From Paenibacillus foliorum (lineage in GTDB: Bacteria; Bacillota; Bacilli; Paenibacillales; NBRC-103111), in contig NZ_WHOD01000082.1 of assembly GCF_013141765.1 (NCBI RefSeq), positions 62,001 to 126,000 of the forward strand: a stretch of DNA of 64,000 nucleotides, read 5' to 3'. Within the stretch, counting starts at the first letter, position 1. The number at the start of each line of letters is the position of its first letter. Shown here one piece after another: positions 45,701-54,849 of the stretch. A program made the translations under genes and the position numbers. The notes under the pieces were generated by a model. The model did no database searches and was not told the DNA's origin. It saw only the letters and a program-made list of their open reading frames with translations.

Positions 45701-46939
45701 CTACTGATTTTTTATCCAAAAATTAACGACATCTTGATAAACCTTATAAAACTTTTCGCTGTCATACTGCCAAATATTAAGCTCATTGATGTTTTTCGAA
45801 TTTTTATGCTGGACATCCGATCGGGTCATCCAGGAACCGATTTCATTAAACGGTACCGTTCCCTCGCCCTTGCCGTCCGTTTCTCCAGCCATCCAACGAA
45901 CTAACAGCTTTGCAGCATTCGGGTGAGGCGCTTTATTGCCTACAAACAACAGACCTTCGTCGGCAACGGAAAGCTTGGGCTTCATATCCCAGATGATGTC
46001 TGCCTTTAAGCCCTTTTCCGACATTTTGCGAATATCTCCAGATACTCCGATGAACACAGGCGCTGGTTTGTTGGGAGCAGCTTTGCCTACAGCATCCTGA
46101 CCGTCTCCGCTGCTTTTGACAAGAATCACATTCTTATAAAACTGCTGCAAAAATTCATAGCCTGCGTTTTTCGTGCCGTTAAGGACGATATCTTTGCCGA
46201 ACTTCTCCTTGTACGCTTTGGCCATATCATCGGAATTGACGACGAAGGCTACGAACATATCCATTTGGGCCGGTGACTGCAAAGGATCGACCATAAGCAC
46301 TCTGTTCTTCCACTCAGGTGTGGTCAGATCCCACCAGTTTGTAACCGGCGGCGTTTTATTCTGCTCCGTGTTATAGAACAAGGTGCGGAATTCCATGTAA
46401 GGTACAAAAGCAATGCCTTCGCTCTTGTAAGGCTCATGGATCTTGGAAGCAATGTCGCTCGGCAAATACTTGAAGAGCATTCCTTTCTTGACGAGCTCTT
46501 CTTCAATAGCGCCTCCCACTTCTTTGGTCAACACAAGATCGGCGTTGAATATGCCTGCGGCTTGCTCCCGGATCACTTTATCCATAATGACATTGGACTT
46601 GAGATCAAATGCCTCGATCTCGACGCCCGGATACTTTTTCTCGAACGTTTTCTCAACATCGTTAATTCGACCTGAGGTGGAGTATACAGTCACTTTGCCT
46701 TCTTTTTTAGCTTTTTCGTACAGCTCATCGACGGTTTCAGTTTTGTATAATCCTGCGCTTTCGGCCCATTCGGATTTTACGGCTCCTGCTGGACTGGCGG
46801 CTGCGCCGGCGACCTTTTTATCGGCTGATGCTGGTGTTCCTGTTGATGTCGGTGATGGAGTTGGAGTTGAACTGCTGCAGGCTGCGAGTACAATGGTGAA
46901 AGTTAGTAATAATGCGGAAATATTCCTCACTTTTTTCAT
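45701..46939 (-). CDS. AfuA/FbpA-type substrate-binding lipoprotein, copy 3
   Basis: 412 residues; lipobox VLAAC; a low-complexity Ser/Thr/Pro linker, then a type II periplasmic-binding-protein fold. Shares SEWAESAGLYKTETVDELYEKAKKEG, FYNTEQNKTPPVTNWWDLTTPEWK and a WMAGETDGKGEG tail with the two preceding paralogues. Fe3+-binding FbpA normally has a C-terminal YY motif, and no clear equivalent is seen, favouring an organic-phosphate ligand. Third of three tandem binding proteins for one permease. Confidence 0.9.
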   Translation of the reverse strand: MKKVRNISALLLTFTIVLAACSSSTPTPSPTSTGTPASADKKVAGAAASPAGAVKSEWAESAGLYKTETVDELYEKAKKEGKVTVYSTSGRINDVEKTFEKKYPGVEIEAFDLKSNVIMDKVIREQAAGIFNADLVLTKEVGGAIEEELVKKGMLFKYLPSDIASKIHEPYKSEGIAFVPYMEFRTLFYNTEQNKTPPVTNWWDLTTPEWKNRVLMVDPLQSPAQMDMFVAFVVNSDDMAKAYKEKFGKDIVLNGTKNAGYEFLQQFYKNVILVKSSGDGQDAVGKAAPNKPAPVFIGVSGDIRKMSEKGLKADIIWDMKPKLSVADEGLLFVGNKAPHPNAAKLLVRWMAGETDGKGEGTVPFNEIGSWMTRSDVQHKNSKNINELNIWQYDSEKFYKVYQDVVNFWIKNQ

Positions 46940-46999
46940 CTAACTACCTCTATTCTCAACGAATTAGTACTGCGTTACATCCTTCATTCCATCTCACCA

Positions 47000-48232
47000 T
47001 CACTGCATCTTTAACCAGAACTCTCTGAACTTAACGAAATTTTTATAAAAATAATCGGAATCATAATCCCATACGGAAAGCTTGTCGATAGCCGGTTGAT
47101 CAGTACGCCCATTATCGATTCGGGTGGACCAGGATCCCATAACATTAAATGGTTTGAAGCCATCTGCTTTCCCGTCAGCCTCTCCTGCCATGTAACGGAT
47201 CATCAGCTTAGCTGCATTAACATTCGGTGCTTTATCCGCAACGTATAAGTAGGAAGGACCCACAACTGAAATTTTGGGCTTAACATCATACGTAGCTGCA
47301 ATGCTTAGCTTTTTCTCAATGACATCCCTTAATTTACTGGAAGCACCAATGCCGATAGGCGGTTTGCCTTGGGTTGATACTCCTACTGCCTCAACAACCT
47401 CATCGCTTGACTTCATGAGTACCGGATCATTTTTCAGAAATTGCTTGATGAATTCATAAGCCGCGTTCTCCGTGCCATTTAGGACAATATCCTTGCCGAA
47501 TTTATCCTTGTACGCCTGCTTCATTTCATCTGAATGCTGCACCATAGCCAGGAATAAATCCATCATATCTGCGGAATCGATCGGATCGTTCAGCAGCACC
47601 TTGCCCTTCCATTCCGGCTGAGTCAAGTCCCACCAATTGGTGATCGGAGATGTTTTGTACACATCGGTATTGTAAAAGATCGCTCGCAAGCTAAAGTACG
47701 GTACCAAGCCACTGCTCTTGCTCTTATACGGCTCGACCATTTTATCGGAAAGATCCTTTGGAATATACTTATGCACCAGCTTTTTCGTAGTCAGCTCAGT
47801 TGTAACAGCTCCGATGGCATCTTTGACGAAAATAACATCCGCATTGTAGATTCCTGCCCCCTGCTCTCGAATGACCTTCTCCACGATGTCGTTGGTGGAC
47901 ATATTAAAAGCCTCGACCTTCACACCCGGATATTTTGCTTCAAAAGTGGCCTTAACATCTTTAATCCGACTTGATTGGGAATAGACCACAACCTTGCCTT
48001 CACCCTTCGCCTTAGCGTACAGCTCGTCAGTTGTTTCCGTCTTATTCAGCCCGTTCTTCTCTGCCCAGTCTGATGCTGCTGCTACATTACCTTCTTTGGC
48101 TGCAGGCTTGTTGCCTTCAGCCGTAGTAGCGCCGCCTCCCGTTGTCTTACTGCTGCACGCCCCAAGCATAACCAGTAATCCAAGCCCGACTAAAAGCGAA
48201 CTGGCTGCCTTCCCCTTTTTCTTCATTTCCAT
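47000..48232 (-). CDS. AfuA/FbpA-type substrate-binding lipoprotein, copy 2
   Basis: 410 residues; lipobox VMLGAC. Closely resembles copies 1 and 3 along its whole length (SDWAEKNGLNKTETTDELYAKAKGEG; NWWDLTQPEWKGKVLLNDP; IRYMAGEADGKADG). Preceded by a 100-bp gap containing a cre-like site and a GTTTTG/CAAAAC hairpin, so it may have extra regulation. GGAGG is 4 nt before the ATG at 48232; an in-frame ATG two codons later is an alternative. Confidence 0.9.
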   Translation of the reverse strand: MEMKKKGKAASSLLVGLGLLVMLGACSSKTTGGGATTAEGNKPAAKEGNVAAASDWAEKNGLNKTETTDELYAKAKGEGKVVVYSQSSRIKDVKATFEAKYPGVKVEAFNMSTNDIVEKVIREQGAGIYNADVIFVKDAIGAVTTELTTKKLVHKYIPKDLSDKMVEPYKSKSSGLVPYFSLRAIFYNTDVYKTSPITNWWDLTQPEWKGKVLLNDPIDSADMMDLFLAMVQHSDEMKQAYKDKFGKDIVLNGTENAAYEFIKQFLKNDPVLMKSSDEVVEAVGVSTQGKPPIGIGASSKLRDVIEKKLSIAATYDVKPKISVVGPSYLYVADKAPNVNAAKLMIRYMAGEADGKADGFKPFNVMGSWSTRIDNGRTDQPAIDKLSVWDYDSDYFYKNFVKFREFWLKMQ

Positions 48233-48271
48233 AAAACCTCCGATTTGGTTGTGATTTAGAAATCATCAATA

Positions 48272-48285
48272 TGAAGGCGTTTTCA
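48272..48285. promoter_or_regulatory. cre-like site between binding-protein copies 1 and 2
   Basis: TGAAGGCGTTTTCA, one mismatch from TGWAARCGYTWNCA. It lies 40 bp before copy 2. Pattern match only. Confidence 0.4.
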
Positions 48286-48332
48286 TGTTGTTTTGTAAAA
48301 CAAAACTTTAGTAAGGGAAGTCCTAGTTATCA

Positions 48333-49544
48333 CTACTGCTGCTTCAACCAAAAGTCACGTACCTTAGGAGAATTCTCATAAAAGTATACCGGATCGTACT
48401 TCCATACATTTAGCTTAGATAGCGGTAATTCTTCCGCCTGTGCAACATCTGAACGCGTTGACCATGCGCCTGCAATATTGAATGGCTTCAAGCCTGCAGC
48501 TTTTCCGTCCGCTTCGCCTGCCATCCATCTAATTAATAATTTGGCTGCATTAGGATGCTTCGACTGATCGCCTACATATAACAGAGCCTGCTCAACCTGA
48601 GAAACCTTAGGCTTCACATCATAGGAAACACCCAGCTTCAATCCTTGGCCTTGTGCTTCTCTTAGCTTTGTAGAAACGGCTAGCCCGATTGGCGGCTTCG
48701 CTTGACCCGTTTTACCTACCGCTTTGACAATATCTCCACCTGAATTAGTTAGAATAAGGTCGTTTTTAGAAAGTCTCTTAATAAATTCGTAGCCGGCATT
48801 AGGCGAGCCATTCAGTTCGATATCCTTGCCGAATTTGTCCTTATAAGCCTGTTTCATATCATCCGCATTTTGAACCATCCCTAGAAACAAATCCATTGTA
48901 TCGGCAGATTTCATCGGGTCGCTCAGCATCACTCTGCCCTTCCATTCGGGTGTCGTAAGATCCCACCAGTTGGCGATCGGCGGCGTTTTGTATACTTCGG
49001 CATTGTAGAAAATGCCCCTAGCTTCAACATAGGGTACTAAGCCTTCAACTTGACTTTTATAAGGCTCCGCCATTTTACCGACGATATCACTTGGCATATA
49101 CTTGTGTACGATACCCTTTTTCAACAGCTCCATTGTGAAAGTGCCGCCCGTATCTTTGGTGAAAACAACATCGGCATTGTAGATGCCGGCTCCATGCTCT
49201 CTGATCAGCTTCTCGAGCATATCGACGGAGCTGATGTTGTAAGCCTCCAGTTTAATCCCCGGATATTTGGCTTCAAAGGAATCCTTGACATCACTGACCC
49301 GGCTCGACATCGAGTATAGAACAACAGAGCCCTCACCCTTGGCCTTGGCATACAGCTCATCCGCCGTTTCCGTCTTATTAAGGCCGGCGCTCTCCGCCCA
49401 AGACGATGACGCAGCACCGGGTGCTGCTGCTTTCTTATCCCCGCTGCCTGTTGTACTGGAGCCGCAGGCGCTCATAGCTAATACGGATGCGCACAAGCCC
49501 ATAATAACCGCCGTTCTACCAATAGTTCGCTTTACGTGTTGCAT
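48333..49544 (-). CDS. AfuA/FbpA-type substrate-binding lipoprotein, copy 1
   Basis: 403 residues; lipobox LAMSAC. Same fold and motifs as copies 2 and 3 (SWAESAGLNKTETADELYAKAKGEG; NWWDLTTPEWKGRVMLSDP; IRWMAGEADGKAAG). Its ATG overlaps the last 13 bp of the PTP-like phytase gene, so the binding protein and the intracellular phosphatase are translationally coupled. This is direct genetic evidence that they work together. Confidence 0.91.
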   Translation of the reverse strand: MQHVKRTIGRTAVIMGLCASVLAMSACGSSTTGSGDKKAAAPGAASSSWAESAGLNKTETADELYAKAKGEGSVVLYSMSSRVSDVKDSFEAKYPGIKLEAYNISSVDMLEKLIREHGAGIYNADVVFTKDTGGTFTMELLKKGIVHKYMPSDIVGKMAEPYKSQVEGLVPYVEARGIFYNAEVYKTPPIANWWDLTTPEWKGRVMLSDPMKSADTMDLFLGMVQNADDMKQAYKDKFGKDIELNGSPNAGYEFIKRLSKNDLILTNSGGDIVKAVGKTGQAKPPIGLAVSTKLREAQGQGLKLGVSYDVKPKVSQVEQALLYVGDQSKHPNAAKLLIRWMAGEADGKAAGLKPFNIAGAWSTRSDVAQAEELPLSKLNVWKYDPVYFYENSPKVRDFWLKQQ

Positions 49545-50440
49545 GGATAGTTTTCCCCCTTTTCATTAGCAATCCATTCGGTCCATGAGACTGTATATCC
49601 ATCTCCAATATTGCTTACACAGTATTCATAAAATTGCCTTACATAGGTTAATCGATCTACAGCAGCTTGATATTTATAGACGTCCTTCGGATCCATTCTC
49701 TGAAAATCTCTGCCCCCAATTTGCATTTGACGCCTAGTATGATCCTCAAAGCCTACTTCATCCGCATTTCTCATCATATCGTACATACAAAAGAAGGTAC
49801 TGGCTCGCCCAACGCCGCCACGACAATGAAAGTGAAGCCAAACGTCGTCAGGAAGCGCTTTCACCCATTCGATAAAATGATCCACTTCTTGATCCAAAGG
49901 ACGATGGTGGTCGGTAACGAAGAACCGCTTATACTTAAGCCCCTCCGCCTCCGCAAGCTCCTCCTCGCTCAGAATCTGCTTTGGATCCTGTACAGGGCCG
50001 CCTATATCGACCGACTTGCCCTTCAGTTCATCAAAGGTGATCGAAGGCTGATTTTTTAAACCGTTCAACAATTGCTGTTCCTTGATGATAACCTCATCAT
50101 TGCTTAAACCTTTGTTAGCTCCGTTATGCAAACCAAACCAATTGACCGCCATTCCATTGACAAAGCCATGATTCTCTTGCCGCAAATCAACAAGAATGAT
50201 GGGCAAATCACCGATAGCTTCTTTCATCGACTGCAATTCACGCTGCGAGTATTGTCCGCTGGCTGATGCCTTCAGCTCCACGAAGCCTTTCAGATCCGGG
50301 ATTTGAGCATTTACTTCGTCAACGATTACGGCATCTCTTGACATTCGGAACCTTTTTGGCAGCTCGCTGCTGTCATTATTTCTTTCGACCACTAAATGAA
50401 TGGGTGAAGCTTCAACTTGTTTATCAGCACTTTCTAGCAT
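49532..50440 (-). CDS. PTP-like phytase (cysteine inositol-phosphate phosphatase), copy 1
   Basis: 302 residues. Matches PTP-like phytases such as Selenomonas PhyA: LPKRFR near the N-terminus, VDLRQENHGFVNGMAVNW (core-domain strand), FFVTDHHRPLD with the likely general acid Asp, and the P-loop HFHCRGGVGRAS (C206, R212). The family strips phosphates from inositol polyphosphates; a few members act on phosphoinositides or phosphotyrosine. Known phytase members are exported, but this one has no signal peptide, implying cytosolic substrates. AGAGG precedes the ATG. Coupled to binding-protein copy 1. Confidence 0.85.
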   Translation of the reverse strand: MLESADKQVEASPIHLVVERNNDSSELPKRFRMSRDAVIVDEVNAQIPDLKGFVELKASASGQYSQRELQSMKEAIGDLPIILVDLRQENHGFVNGMAVNWFGLHNGANKGLSNDEVIIKEQQLLNGLKNQPSITFDELKGKSVDIGGPVQDPKQILSEEELAEAEGLKYKRFFVTDHHRPLDQEVDHFIEWVKALPDDVWLHFHCRGGVGRASTFFCMYDMMRNADEVGFEDHTRRQMQIGGRDFQRMDPKDVYKYQAAVDRLTYVRQFYEYCVSNIGDGYTVSWTEWIANEKGENYPCNT

Positions 50441-50556
50441 AAGGACCTCTTCCCCCTCTAATGCTTTTCATTCTAAAACAAATTCTGCCTCGCCCAAACA
50501 AGTATGCGCTATCATTATGTTTATATCCTGTGCTTTTTCAGCATGGATATCTCTTC

Positions 50557-51564
50557 TTATATTTTTGCCTCCGAGCAGGTTTGCCGGATGATCAGCTGAG
50601 TATTTAGAAGGATGGAATCAGCTGTCAATCGGTTATCCAACAGCATCTGCATAAGCAATTCAGCTGCTTTGCGACCCATCTCCTTGCGAGGCTGCGCAAC
50701 TGTGCTTAATTTAATCCAATGAAGATTGCTTACTTCCAGATTGTCGAAACCAATAACGCTCATTTGCCCGGGTACGGAAATATCGTGCGCGGCCAGCCAC
50801 TCCAATGCTCCGATGCCTAGAAGATCGTTAGCAGCGAATACAGCTGTCATAGCTGGATACTCTTCCATCAGCCTGCCCATGGACCGAGATCCACACTCCA
50901 TTGTTCTTCCATCCCATATGACGCCCTTCGGGTTAGGCTCGAGCCCTCTCTTCTGGAGGCTATCTATATAACCACGGTATCTCTCCTTGCCTGTGAAGGA
51001 ATACTGAGGCATTCCAATAAATCCGATTTCCTTATGTCCCAAAGAGAATAGATAGTCCATAGCGTTACAAGCGCCTTCATAATGATCGACATCGACGAAC
51101 GGCATTTCCAATCCTTGCGGCGGCCGTCTGCGAAGAAAAACCACTGGTATTTTAAGTCTTTGCAGCAGCTCAATACCATCCTCATCAAGAAAATCCGGTG
51201 TTACGATGATACCGTCCATTTTCCGCTCTAGCACGCTGGTCAGGAACCTTTTTTCTTTATCAGGGCGACGGGAAGTATTCACATAGATGACCAGATACCC
51301 ATTATCCGATAACACTTCTTCAACATCATGAGCCATAGCGGAGAAGAAAGGATCCGTAATATCCGGAATCATCAGTCCGATCGTATTCGATTTGCGTTGA
51401 ATCAGGCTTCTTGCCAGAGCGTTGGGCGTATAGTTGATACGCTTCATTGCCTCCAAAACTTCCTGCTTCGTTTCTTGCCGTATATCTGGATGATTATTCA
51501 ATGCTCTCGAGACAGTTGATACGGATACTCCCAATTCCTTAGCTAAATCTTTTATGGTTGGCAT
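50557..51564 (-). CDS. LacI family transcriptional regulator
   Basis: 335 residues: N-terminal HTH TIKDLAKELGVSVSTVSRALNNHP, the hinge helix ALARSLIQ, and a periplasmic-binding-like effector domain (from about 60, NTIGLMIPDITDPFFSAM). The operator GGTAACGTTACC occurs in its own promoter and at two promoters of the downstream cluster, so it is the evident regulator of the phosphatase-importer regulon and autoregulated. Effector unknown, perhaps a dephosphorylated polyol or its phosphate. No terminator was seen before copy 1 of the phytase, so it may head that operon. Confidence 0.93.
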   Translation of the reverse strand: MPTIKDLAKELGVSVSTVSRALNNHPDIRQETKQEVLEAMKRINYTPNALARSLIQRKSNTIGLMIPDITDPFFSAMAHDVEEVLSDNGYLVIYVNTSRRPDKEKRFLTSVLERKMDGIIVTPDFLDEDGIELLQRLKIPVVFLRRRPPQGLEMPFVDVDHYEGACNAMDYLFSLGHKEIGFIGMPQYSFTGKERYRGYIDSLQKRGLEPNPKGVIWDGRTMECGSRSMGRLMEEYPAMTAVFAANDLLGIGALEWLAAHDISVPGQMSVIGFDNLEVSNLHWIKLSTVAQPRKEMGRKAAELLMQMLLDNRLTADSILLNTQLIIRQTCSEAKI

Positions 51565-51581
51565 AGTGTTAAATCTCCTTT

Positions 51582-51605
51582 GGTAACGTTTCCGGTAACG
51601 TTACC
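51582..51605. promoter_or_regulatory. Double LacI operator in the lacI-type gene promoter
   Basis: Two abutting 12-mers, GGTAACGTTTCC and GGTAACGTTACC, lying just after the -10 box and upstream of the ribosome binding site. The 24-bp site is the exact reverse complement of the site at 57387-57410. Confidence 0.88.
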
Positions 51606-51608
51606 AAA

Positions 51609-51637
51609 ATCTTATGACAAATCATCTTGTTTGTCAA
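51609..51637 (-). promoter_or_regulatory. Sigma-A promoter of the LacI-type regulator
   Basis: On the minus strand TTGACA (51632-51637), 17-bp spacer, TAAGAT (51609-51614). Transcription should start near 51602, inside the operator, which explains repression. Confidence 0.82.
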
Positions 51638-51712
51638 TTGAAACTTACTCGAATTGGCAAAATGGCTTGCCCCAGCACCATAGCAAACAGCATAGGTTCA
51701 AGCAGCAACAGT

Positions 51713-53854
51713 TCATACGATAAAAGTCGCCATGCTTTGCTTTAACTGCTTCGACTGCTCATCCAAATACTGCGCCGAGCCCAAGTTCTCCTTCGCTGAT
51801 GCAACTTGGCGTGACGAGGTCTCAGACACCTGCTCGGCACTTGAGGCTGTCGATTGGGCAATAGACAGCATCTCCTGTAAATCATGGGCAACCTCATCCG
51901 TCCCTGCGGAGAATTGTTCACAGGTAGCCGAGATGCTCTGGATGAGTCCGGAAAGCTGCCCAATAGATTGCAGAACGCTCTGAAATTGATTGCCGGTCTG
52001 ATGAACCAGAAGGATGCCCTTCTCGACTTCAACAGTGCCCTCCTTCATCTGCATCGCTGTTGATACCGTTGCCTGTCGGATATCCTGAACGACTCTTGTA
52101 ATTCTTTGGGCAGCCGATGCGGATTGCTCCGACAGCTTGCGCACCTCTGAGGCCACGACAGCAAAGCCACGGCCATGCTCGCCAGCCCGCGCAGCTTCAA
52201 TGGCGGCATTAAGAGCGAGCAGGTTGGTCTGCGCTGCAATATCCCGGATATCACCGACGGATTTACCGATATCAGCCGAGCCTTCTTCCAACGCCTTAAT
52301 CATAGCTCCCAATTGGCTTATAGATTCTTTTATCTGATTCATTTGCTGAACGGCATCATTAATTGACTGATACCCTGTCTCTGCTTCATGCGTTGTTTTA
52401 ACAGCTTCCTCCGAGGCAACCGTCGTGCTTTCGGCCATATGCTGGATGCCCTCAGCCATATCCGCCATTTGAACAGCAGATTGCTTCGCGCAACCCAACT
52501 GCATCTGGGCTCCCTCTGCGATTTGGTGAAAAGCTGCTGCTGCGTCCTTGCTGCTTTCTGACGAGTCGGAAGAACCCGCTGCAAGCTGATGCGCCAAAAC
52601 CGACATTTCTTCCGCAGCCTTGAGGTTGGCTACAATGATTGTTGCAAGTGACTCTGCCGTTCCATTAAACGCGGCACATATCGTTCTAAGCTCATCCTTT
52701 GTCTCCAAAGGCACACGAACGGTAAAATCGCCGGAAGCTAATTTCATTGAACCAACCGCCATGAATCGGACAGTTCTGCGAATTGACACATACAGTGACA
52801 CAAATAAATAAACATTAATGGCAATAAAGACAATCGCAACGGCCAGCAGCGAATTTTTCTTCCATTGATACGTTGTAAGCTTAGCTTGAACACTTCGCTC
52901 CAACTGAATCAGCACAGCTTTATACAGCTCCACATCTGTCTGATAGGCACGCTCGCCCAACGCCGTCAAGTCATTTCCCATATCAAATACAGGGCTTTTG
53001 TCTTTGGACAGCAGTTGAAGCTGTATGTTATCGACAAGCGCGGTGTTGCTTTGCTGAAAGGCTCCATGTAGCGCTTCCAAGGAATTTACCGTATTTTTGT
53101 TCATTTTTTGCATATTGGTCTTGATCGCCTGAAGTCTTTTAAAACTTGCTTCTTTGGCAAGAAGTCCCCGATTAGCGTCAGACATTTGACTGAGAGTTAC
53201 TGTACTTTGCCCAATCGTGGATAGCAAATTCGTACGTTCCGTTTGATTGAAGAGCTGTGTAGCAGTATCCAGCAATAAATGAACCTCCGAATGAGCATCC
53301 AGATTCAATAGAGAACCCTCCGCCACCGAATTCCAATAATCCTCAATATCTCTTATTAGCTTCTTATGCGCATCTATTCCTTGTTCATACCCTGCATTAT
53401 AGATTTGCAGCTTAGTGTAGTACCAGTCCTCCTGAAGCGTCTTCCATTTATCCTTAGTGTCGTAGTTAGCGCCATGTGCATCATTCCAAGTCTTTAACGC
53501 GCTCATTTTTTCTTCGACGTTCGCTTTCTGCTCATCCATCTTTACCTTCATTGAGGTAGTACCATTCAAATAAAGGATGGACTGACTCCGATGCGCTTCA
53601 ATTTCCATTTGGAGCTCCATTAACAGCTTGACCGGAACAATGCCTTCCGCTTCTTTAGTCGTAAACTGTATATTCTCCGACACATCCGAAATAAATAAGT
53701 AAGCCGATACAACAATCGGAATGATGAAGATCAAGCCCACAACCATAAACTTCTGTAAAAAATTCAATCCGTTCAAAAATTTCACTGCGGGAATAAAGAC
53801 CCTTGAGATCCGAATAGGATTCATATCTGCGTTCGCGGATGCTTCTGTTCCCAT
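51713..53854 (-). CDS. Methyl-accepting chemotaxis protein
   Basis: 713-residue chemoreceptor: helix 1 (MVVGLIFIIPIVVSAYLFI), a long helical extracellular sensor of about 280 residues with an EAHRSQSILYLNG segment reminiscent of NIT or four-helix-bundle domains, helix 2 (LLAVAIVFIAINVYLFVSLYV), HAMP, and the signalling hairpin (DIAAQTNLLALNAAIEAARAGEHGRGFAVVASEVRKLSEQSA). It sits 37 bp after a TIM-barrel gene of the phosphatase cluster on the same strand, so it is probably expressed with it and may direct cells to the substrate. ATG 53854 has GGAGG 8 nt upstream. Confidence 0.93.
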   Translation of the reverse strand: MGTEASANADMNPIRISRVFIPAVKFLNGLNFLQKFMVVGLIFIIPIVVSAYLFISDVSENIQFTTKEAEGIVPVKLLMELQMEIEAHRSQSILYLNGTTSMKVKMDEQKANVEEKMSALKTWNDAHGANYDTKDKWKTLQEDWYYTKLQIYNAGYEQGIDAHKKLIRDIEDYWNSVAEGSLLNLDAHSEVHLLLDTATQLFNQTERTNLLSTIGQSTVTLSQMSDANRGLLAKEASFKRLQAIKTNMQKMNKNTVNSLEALHGAFQQSNTALVDNIQLQLLSKDKSPVFDMGNDLTALGERAYQTDVELYKAVLIQLERSVQAKLTTYQWKKNSLLAVAIVFIAINVYLFVSLYVSIRRTVRFMAVGSMKLASGDFTVRVPLETKDELRTICAAFNGTAESLATIIVANLKAAEEMSVLAHQLAAGSSDSSESSKDAAAAFHQIAEGAQMQLGCAKQSAVQMADMAEGIQHMAESTTVASEEAVKTTHEAETGYQSINDAVQQMNQIKESISQLGAMIKALEEGSADIGKSVGDIRDIAAQTNLLALNAAIEAARAGEHGRGFAVVASEVRKLSEQSASAAQRITRVVQDIRQATVSTAMQMKEGTVEVEKGILLVHQTGNQFQSVLQSIGQLSGLIQSISATCEQFSAGTDEVAHDLQEMLSIAQSTASSAEQVSETSSRQVASAKENLGSAQYLDEQSKQLKQSMATFIV

Positions 53855-53891
53855 ACAGCACCCCTCCATCATCATTTTTCCAGGACAGCTC

Positions 53892-54809
53892 CTACATCCC
53901 GCGTTTGCTTCCGACAGGTCGGATATGAGCCTGCTTTACTCTTCTTATGGATCCGAAAATACAATCGTAAGGCTCGAACATTCCTGAGCATTTATCCATA
54001 GTAAGCTCTAGATTATAAATCCCGTCGTAACCTGATGCCCGTAGAAGATCCATGTACATTTCAAGCGGCAAACTTTCTTTTTCTATTAAAGGATTATGCA
54101 GGCCATTGGAGGCAACTCCATGTAAATGGGTATGGGCGACCCGCTTCATAAAAGATGGAGAAGGGAGTTCTCCCCCATATCTCTCTATGGGCAGGGAATG
54201 ACCGCCGAAGATGCGCAGCTGCTCAGCATAATAAGCTCCAAGATCCCAACAAATACCGACAGAAGCGCTTTCCACCTCATCTACGATACGAAGCATTCTC
54301 TCTAATGAGCATCCGGGAATAGAGCCATAGGAGCTGCAATTCTCTAATGCAAAGGTAATGGGAAGTTCCTCAGCAGAAACAATCTTCGTCCAATGACGAA
54401 GCAAACCAACCGTTTGCCCGTGCCATTCAGCAGTCGAAGCGTTAGCAGTCTCTGCTTCCCTAAACGGAAGTGTCATCAACAGGGCTGATTGGTGCTTGTG
54501 AAAATGGTTTGAGATGTAGGACATGGATGGATAAATCTCGGCAAAACAAGATCCCCAGGTATAAGCACTGGCTTCCCCTTGAATCGTCAGCACAAGCCCC
54601 ATACTCCATATGAGCTCGATAATCTCGCGGTAAATCCGAGGATTCGCCCGACGCGGTAAATACCGAAGCTCGATCGATGTGATTCCGCTTGCTTTGAGCG
54701 CATCCAAGAACAGCTCGATGCTTTCATAATTTGCAATCCATTCACTGCTGCTATCCTTACCGACACCCCCGAAAAAGGCGAGGCCTTGTAATGAAAAACC
54801 CAGCTTCAT
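53892..54809 (-). CDS. Sugar phosphate isomerase/epimerase TIM barrel, copy 2
   Basis: 305-residue paralogue of 44791-45675 (shared MLGFSLQ-type start, AEIYPSMSYISNHFHKHQ, HTHLHGVASNGLHNPL and YNLELTMDK). The Glu (FALENCSS), Asp (CWDLGAYY), His (HTHLHG) and terminal Glu positions are kept, but the His after Asp in copy 1 (WDMGH) is Ala here (WDLGA). It may have altered metal binding or another substrate. Lies between the chemoreceptor and the second phytase-like gene. Confidence 0.85.
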   Translation of the reverse strand: MKLGFSLQGLAFFGGVGKDSSSEWIANYESIELFLDALKASGITSIELRYLPRRANPRIYREIIELIWSMGLVLTIQGEASAYTWGSCFAEIYPSMSYISNHFHKHQSALLMTLPFREAETANASTAEWHGQTVGLLRHWTKIVSAEELPITFALENCSSYGSIPGCSLERMLRIVDEVESASVGICWDLGAYYAEQLRIFGGHSLPIERYGGELPSPSFMKRVAHTHLHGVASNGLHNPLIEKESLPLEMYMDLLRASGYDGIYNLELTMDKCSGMFEPYDCIFGSIRRVKQAHIRPVGSKRGM

Positions 54810-54849
54810 AATGGCTCACTTCATTTCTTTCATGTTAAGATGCGGACTT

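Noticed and set aside
41737..49544. Reading the FbpABC-like genes as a ferric iron uptake system
   Set aside because: Homology alone would allow it, but no Fur-like box or siderophore gene was seen, and the coupling to phosphatases and sugar-type barrels points to a phosphorylated organic substrate. Kept as the main alternative.
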